NCBI RefSeq assembly: GCF_003311645.1 | Contig: NZ_QEST01000163.1 | Coordinates: 1 to 64,000, forward strand | DNA from: Streptomyces sp. PT12 | GTDB lineage: Bacteria > Actinomycetota > Actinomycetes > Streptomycetales > Streptomycetaceae | DNA length: 64,000 nucleotides | Reading direction: 5' to 3' | In this document: positions 60,000-64,000 of the stretch, piece by piece | Layout: every line of letters begins with the position of its first letter | Position numbering within the stretch: position 1 is the stretch's first letter | Made by a program: the position numbers and the translations under genes | Notes under the pieces: model-generated | Databases searched by the model: none | Told to the model about the DNA's origin: nothing | Seen by the model: only the letters and a program-made list of their open reading frames with translations

Positions 60000-61784
60000 T
60001 CACACCTTCTCTCTCGGTCGGACGTTCTCTGCCGCTCCGACGTTCTCTGCCGCTCTGACGTTGTCTCCCGCTCCGACACGGCCCCGATCGGCGTGCGCGG
60101 CATACAGCCGCAACAGCGCGTGGACGCGATAGGGCCCCGGTGGCCCGTCCTCCAACAACCCCGCGTCGGCGAGCCGTTCGAGCACGGCCGCGGCCTCGGT
60201 GCCCGGATCGGCGAATCCGGGCAGCCCCGCGCAGTCGGCGGCGCGGAACACCGGCGACGGCAGCCGCGCGGCCGTGAGGAACGCCTCGGCCAGCCCGGGG
60301 CCGAGCCGGTCGACGGCCGCGGAGAGCACCCGGCCGACCGACATGGCAGGGTCGTCGGTCAGCGCCAGCTGGGCCAGCGGGTCGTCGGCGAGCCAGCGCG
60401 CCCCGTCGGCCAGCGGCAGCCCGGGCCGCGTCATCAGGCGCGCCGCGGCGATCAGCAGCGCCAGCGGATGGTGCCCGCACCGTTCGGCCAGCTCCCGCGC
60501 GGCCACCGGCTCCCCGGCCACCCGGTCGCCGCCGAGCACCGCCACGAGCAGCGCGTGCGACTCGTCGGCCGCGAACGTCTCCAGGCGGTGCACCCGACCG
60601 CCGTGCGTCGCGATCAGCCCGGCCAGCTTTCTGCGGCTGGTGATCAGCACCGCGCACCCGGCCGCCGCGGCCAGCGCGGGCCGCGCCTGCTCCGCGTCCG
60701 CCACGTCGTCGAGCAGCAGCAGCGCCCGCCCCGCGCCGGGCGCGGGCAGCCCGGCGGTCACCTCGGCGGTCACCTCGGCCGCCGGACGTGGCGCGCCCGC
60801 CGCGTCGGTCATCCGCACCAGCAGCCGCCCTCCGGGGAAGCGGTCCCGCACCAGGTGCGCCACATGCTGCACGAGGGCGGTCTTCCCGATCCCCGGCGCC
60901 CCGCAGACCAGTTCGAGCACGGGCGCGTCGGCGGGCGCGCCGAGCCGGTCCACGAGCGCCGCGACCTCCCGCGCCCGCCCGGTGAACCACGGAACGGGCG
61001 GCAGCGCGGGCGGCGCCGACGCCGCCACCGCGTCGGCCACCGGGTCGAGCGCGTCGCCGCGCAGGATCGCCAGCTCGAGATCCTGCAACGCGGCCGAAGG
61101 CCCGATGCCCAGCTCACGCGCCAGGTGCTCCTTGAACCTCCGGCACTCCGCCAGCGCCTCCGTCTGCCGCCCCGACCGGTACAGCGCCTCGATCAGCTGC
61201 TCCCTGAAGCGGCCGTGGTCCGGGTGCGCCCTGGTGTGGCCCCACAGCTCGACCAGCGCGGCGCCGTGGCGGCCGAGCGCGAGCAGCAGGTCGCACACCC
61301 GCGTCTGCGCCGTCAGCCGCTCCTCCACCAGGCGCGGCACCTCGTCCCTGTGCAGCGCCCCCGAGCGCACATTGGGCAGGGGAGCGCCCTGCCACAGGGA
61401 CAACGCGGCCCGCAGCAGGGCGAGTTCGGTCTCGGGGTCATCGGCGGAGCGGGCCCTCACGACGGTCTCGCGGAAGTCCACCAGGTCCAACGAGCCTGCG
61501 TCCGCGGTGATCCGGTAGCCGCCGGGGACCGCCTCGATCGGGGTGTCGAGCACGCCGTGCTTGGTGAACAGGCGGCGCAGCCGCAGCACACACGTCTGCA
61601 ACGCCGCCCGCGCGGTGGCGGGTTGGGTGTCGCCCCAGACCATCCGCTGGAGATAGTCGGAGGAGACCACGGTGTTGGAGTGCAGCAGCAGGGCGGCGAG
61701 GAGGTTGGCGGGCTTGGACGGCTGGAGGACGACCGTTTCGGGCCCCTCGCTCAGCTCGAGCGGTCCGAGCACGTGGAACCGCAT
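60000..61784 (-). CDS. SARP-family pathway regulator with NB-ARC domain
   Basis: A 594-residue regulator. The SARP winged helix is residues 1-95 (MRFHVLGPLELSEGPETVVL, ARAALQTCVLRLRRLF), the activator domain runs to about 245, and an NB-ARC ATPase follows (Walker A GAPGIGKTALVQHV, Walker B ALLLLDDVADAEQ). It ends soon after the ARC part, without the TPR array seen in the other SARP of this window. It is the first gene of the RiPP operon and almost certainly activates it; the 11-bp heptamer array before the precursor gene is its predicted target. Its last 20 residues repeat NVRAAE-like hexapeptides. Confidence 0.95.
   Translation of the reverse strand: MRFHVLGPLELSEGPETVVLQPSKPANLLAALLLHSNTVVSSDYLQRMVWGDTQPATARAALQTCVLRLRRLFTKHGVLDTPIEAVPGGYRITADAGSLDLVDFRETVVRARSADDPETELALLRAALSLWQGAPLPNVRSGALHRDEVPRLVEERLTAQTRVCDLLLALGRHGAALVELWGHTRAHPDHGRFREQLIEALYRSGRQTEALAECRRFKEHLARELGIGPSAALQDLELAILRGDALDPVADAVAASAPPALPPVPWFTGRAREVAALVDRLGAPADAPVLELVCGAPGIGKTALVQHVAHLVRDRFPGGRLLVRMTDAAGAPRPAAEVTAEVTAGLPAPGAGRALLLLDDVADAEQARPALAAAAGCAVLITSRRKLAGLIATHGGRVHRLETFAADESHALLVAVLGGDRVAGEPVAARELAERCGHHPLALLIAAARLMTRPGLPLADGARWLADDPLAQLALTDDPAMSVGRVLSAAVDRLGPGLAEAFLTAARLPSPVFRAADCAGLPGFADPGTEAAAVLERLADAGLLEDGPPGPYRVHALLRLYAAHADRGRVGAGDNVRAAENVGAAENVRPREKV
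60021..60074. repeat. 18-bp in-frame tandem repeat encoding the SARP C-terminus
   Basis: Three copies of GACGTTCTCTGCCGCTCC (the third with several changes). On the coding strand they translate to the hexapeptide series NVRAAE, NVGAAE, NVRPRE just before the stop. The unit is a multiple of three, so it extends the protein without a frameshift. Confidence 0.85.
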
Positions 61785-61826
61785 CGTGGGATGCCCCCTG
61801 TGATGTTCCGGTCTGCTGCGGCCCAG

Positions 61827-61903
61827 ACGCTACTCGCGTAGCGGTCACCTCCGGGAGGGCCCTGGGCGTCAGCTTGCTGCACCCTCGCGCGTCAGCTTGC
61901 TGC
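61827..61903 (-). promoter_or_regulatory. Promoter of the SARP/RiPP operon with SARP-like heptamers
   Basis: On the minus strand TGACCGC (complement of 61841-61847) is followed after exactly eight bases by TAGCGT (complement of 61827-61832), which fits the SARP rule of a heptamer eight bases from the -10 box. Two further TGACGC-type heptamers lie inside a 15-bp direct repeat (GCGTCAGCTTGCTGC at 61866-61880 and 61889-61903). Their spacing (23-24 bp) is off the ideal 22, so binding is uncertain. The -10 lies 43 bases before the SARP start. Confidence 0.55.
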
Positions 61904-61921
61904 CGAATCGGACGCGCGGGG

Positions 61922-62237
61922 CCCCGGGCGGGGGGCCGCGTCGACGACCGGGCCGACGCGGGCGGCCTCGCCAGGTCGTTCGACTACGCGCTCGACGACG
62001 CCCGCTCCCCGGCCGTCGTCATCCTCGACATCAGGATGCCGGGAGGCGGCGGAACGCGGGCGGCCCGCGAGACCCTGGAGCGTTCCCCCGCCACCCGCGT
62101 CGTGTCGTTCTCCGCACTACCGCGAGGAGAGCGTGCTGGCCGAGATGCGCCGCGCGGGCGTCGCCGCGCACCTGGAGAAGGGCGTCCCCAACAGCGCGTT
62201 GGTCGCCACCGTGCGCCGCGTCGCCACCGGTGGCTGA
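61922..62237 (+). pseudogene. Frameshifted response-regulator receiver domain remnant
   Basis: One frame encodes SFDYALDDARSPAVVILDIR-MPGGGGTRAARETLE, with the phospho-acceptor-like Asp of a receiver domain (ILDIRMPG). After about 62105 the homology continues in another frame: YREESVLAEMRRAGVAAHLE, then KGVPNSALVATVRRVATGG with the conserved Lys, and a stop at 62237. Both the start of the domain and any output domain are missing, so this is a decayed NarL-type regulator. No sensor kinase is nearby. Confidence 0.75.
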
Positions 62238-62333
62238 CCCCGCGGACCCCGGCCGCGCGGCGCGAGTACGCTGCCGGGGTGGGGGGTCACGGGAGAGGCC
62301 CGCGCCCCGTCCACCATCGGGAGGCACCCCGCG

Positions 62334-63671
62334 ATGTCGTCGTCCCAGCACTCCGTCACGCCCGAGGCCGAGCGGCGCGGCGAGGAGATCCTTGCCGTCC
62401 TCGACAGCGCCTTCGGCCAGCTGCTCGCCGCCGATCCGGCGGCCTTCCGCGTCAAGTTCCGCAAGATGGCCGCCTCCGCCTTCGCCTTCTACCGCGGCTC
62501 GGCCTGCCTCTTCTACCAGGACCTGGGGGCGGGGTTCGCCGAGCGCTCCTTCCTCGACGAGCGCACGTCGCGCGTGTGGATCCACGGCGACCTGCACGCC
62601 GAGAACTTCGGCACCTACCTGGCCGCCAACGGCCGACTGGTGTTCAACGTCAACGACTTCGACGAGGCGTATGTCGGCCCGTTCACGTGGGACCTCAAGC
62701 GGTTCGCCGCCTCCATGGCGCTCATCGGCTACACCAAGGCGCTCAGCGACGGGATGATCAGCGACCTGGTCACCGCCTACGCCACCGCCTACCGGGAGCG
62801 GATCAGGCTGCTGGCCGCGGGGGCCAAGGACGACGAGGTGCCGCCGTTCACGCTCGACACCGCGGCGGGGCCGCTGCTCGGGGCGCTGCACCAGGCGCGT
62901 TCACGCACCCGCTTCGGGCTGCTCGACTCGATGACCGAGGTCCGCGACTTCGAGCGCCGCTTCGCCCCGGGCGGCGGCGCGATCGCGCTCGACGACGACG
63001 TGCGCGAGGCGGTGCTCGACGCCTTCCGCTCCTATCTGGCGACCCTGCCCGAGTCCAGCCTGACCCGCCCCGACGCGCACCGCGTCAAGGACGTCGTCGG
63101 CCGCAGGGGCATCGGCATCGGCAGCGCGGGCCTGCCGTCGTTCAACCTGCTCCTCGAGGGCAACAGCGACGCGCTGGAGAACGATGTTGTCCTCTATATG
63201 AAGCAGGCGCAGGTCCCCGCCGTCTCCCGGCACATCACCGACGAGGCCGTGCGCGGGTACTTCGCGCACGAGGGCCACCGCACGGTGATCTCGCAGCGCG
63301 CGCTCCAGGCGCACGCCGACCAGTGGCTCGGCTGGACCGAGCTGGGCGGCGCGGGCCAGCTGGTCGCCGAAGTCTCCCCCTACGCCGTGGACTTCGACTG
63401 GTCCGACATCGACGACCCGGCCCAGATCGCCGACGTGGCCGCCGACCTGGGCCGGGCCACCGCGACCATGCACGCGGCGGCGGACGACGAGAGCGGCCAC
63501 TCGCTCGTGCCGTTCTCCACGGAGCAGGCCATCGACGCGGCGATTGGCGACGAGGGCGACGCGTTCGCCGAGCTGCTGGTGGACTTCGCGCACGCCTATG
63601 GCGCGCGGGCCAGGGCCGACCACCAGATCTTTGTCGACCTCTTCCGCAACGGGCAGATCAGCGGCCTGTGA
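62334..63671 (+). CDS. DUF2252 family protein
   Basis: A 445-residue protein with the DUF2252 signature resembling an aminoglycoside-phosphotransferase fold: FYRGSACLFYQDLG, WIHGDLHAENFGTYLAANG with the catalytic-like HGDxHxxN, and VFNVNDFDEAYVGPFTWDLK with the second Asp. The family is widespread in actinomycetes and looks kinase-like, but its reaction is not established. Length is typical. It has its own promoter region and no operon partner. Confidence 0.92.
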   Translation: MSSSQHSVTPEAERRGEEILAVLDSAFGQLLAADPAAFRVKFRKMAASAFAFYRGSACLFYQDLGAGFAERSFLDERTSRVWIHGDLHAENFGTYLAANGRLVFNVNDFDEAYVGPFTWDLKRFAASMALIGYTKALSDGMISDLVTAYATAYRERIRLLAAGAKDDEVPPFTLDTAAGPLLGALHQARSRTRFGLLDSMTEVRDFERRFAPGGGAIALDDDVREAVLDAFRSYLATLPESSLTRPDAHRVKDVVGRRGIGIGSAGLPSFNLLLEGNSDALENDVVLYMKQAQVPAVSRHITDEAVRGYFAHEGHRTVISQRALQAHADQWLGWTELGGAGQLVAEVSPYAVDFDWSDIDDPAQIADVAADLGRATATMHAAADDESGHSLVPFSTEQAIDAAIGDEGDAFAELLVDFAHAYGARARADHQIFVDLFRNGQISGL

Positions 63672-63718
63672 GGGGGCAGAGGGGCAGGAGCAGTCCGAGG
63701 GTCCGAGGGTCCGAGGAA

Positions 63719-64000
63719 TCAGAGGGGAAGGTCGTCGGGCAGGAGGCGGAACGCCTTGTGGCGGCCCAGGGGGCGTACCGCGCGGAAGCCGCGGCGGTCC
63801 AGGGTGAGGATCGCGTCGGTGTCATAGTCCGCGGCCAGGGCGACGTTGACGGCGTCGGCCAGGTCGAGGTCGAGAGCCGCGTAGCGGCCCCGGAGTGCCT
63901 GCGCGGCGGCCAGGTGCCGCTCGGACACCTCGGGCAGGGCGACGCGGCCCCTGGCCATCCAGCGCCTGAGGTCGTCCACAGCGCTCACCGCCGCGGCCCG
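63719..64000 (-). CDS. PIN-domain (VapC-like) toxin, partial at window edge
   Basis: The C-terminal part of a PIN nuclease. The frame is open to the end of the window, so the N-terminal Asp-bearing strand lies outside. The visible part contains DLDLADAVNVALAADYDTDA-ILTLDRRGFRAVRPLG, with the second and third catalytic acidic residues of the PIN fold. VapC-type toxins cleave RNA and are usually paired with an upstream antitoxin gene, which would lie beyond base 64000. Confidence 0.8.
   Translation of the reverse strand, partial: RAAAVSAVDDLRRWMARGRVALPEVSERHLAAAQALRGRYAALDLDLADAVNVALAADYDTDAILTLDRRGFRAVRPLGRHKAFRLLPDDLPL

Noticed and set aside
42041-61784. Calling the cluster a classical thiopeptide cluster
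   Set aside because: Precursor leader and split LanB fit, but there is no second LanB-C-like protein for pyridine formation, and the core lacks the usual fixed residues.

Overview
The window is very GC-rich, with GTG starts, tight ATGA/GTGA gene overlaps, an Scr1-type XRE/DUF397 pair, SARP regulators, a two-domain TerD protein and many LysR/GntR/MarR/HxlR regulators. This is the signature of a Streptomyces or a close actinomycete chromosome, probably an accessory or arm-like region, because it carries several gene remnants and a MITE. No tRNA, rRNA or CRISPR was seen. All functional calls are by reading motifs and family resemblance; no database search was possible.

Layout. 0.3-5.3 kb: a tandem pair of small related genes, an XRE regulator with a shortened C-terminus overlapping a DUF397 gene, a divergent HxlR regulator/NAD(P)-binding reductase pair, a broken MalG-type sugar permease and an Lrp/AsnC regulator. 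5.3-9.9 kb: dimethylargininase plus ornithine aminotransferase in an operon, then a LysR regulator divergent from a class-III aminotransferase/dialkylglycine decarboxylase-like enzyme. 9.9-22.6 kb: MarR regulator, cysteine-desulfurase-like enzyme, small secreted protein, large SARP/NB-ARC/TPR regulator, TerD protein, IclR remnant, secreted sugar dehydrogenase with PKD domain plus TAT-exported sugar isomerase-like protein, a GDT1-type cation exporter preceded by a yybP-ykoY (Mn2+) riboswitch, and an aquaglyceroporin.

22.8-37.3 kb is a catabolic island with two divergent operons. The leftward operon encodes the hydroxyproline route: a DHDPS-family deaminase, 4-hydroxyproline epimerase, a GntR/FCD regulator and a three-part FAD/[2Fe-2S] dehydrogenase. 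The rightward operon encodes an RbsBAC-type importer, HyuA/HyuB hydantoinase/oxoprolinase subunits and an amidohydrolase. The shared intergenic region carries the 9-mer ATGTGACAT twice, in opposite orientation, one copy near each operon. 37.4-41.9 kb holds a macrolide-type glycosyltransferase, a LuxR-type regulator, a membrane protein and an M20 peptidase.

42.0-61.9 kb contains the most interesting system: a RiPP gene cluster of the azole/dehydroamino-acid type. One long leftward operon (45.6-61.8 kb), with most genes translationally coupled, encodes a SARP regulator, an E1/ocin-ThiF-like leader-binding protein, a YcaO cyclodehydratase, a SagB-type azoline dehydrogenase, a split LanB dehydratase (glutamylation and elimination proteins), a PqqD-M50 membrane protease fusion, an ABC exporter and a second YcaO. 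The likely precursor gene (42041-42217) lies apart on the opposite strand. Its 21-residue core is composed only of Ser, Thr and Cys plus a terminal Ala, and three TGACRGC heptamers spaced exactly 11 bp, the geometry of a SARP operator, sit 99 bp upstream. No second LanB-C-like protein that could serve as the thiopeptide [4+2] pyridine synthase is present, so the product is inferred to be a linear, extremely Ser/Thr/Cys-rich azole/dehydropeptide rather than a classical thiopeptide. A 171-bp MITE lies between the precursor and the operon. The window closes with a frameshifted response-regulator remnant, a DUF2252 protein and a partial PIN-domain toxin gene.
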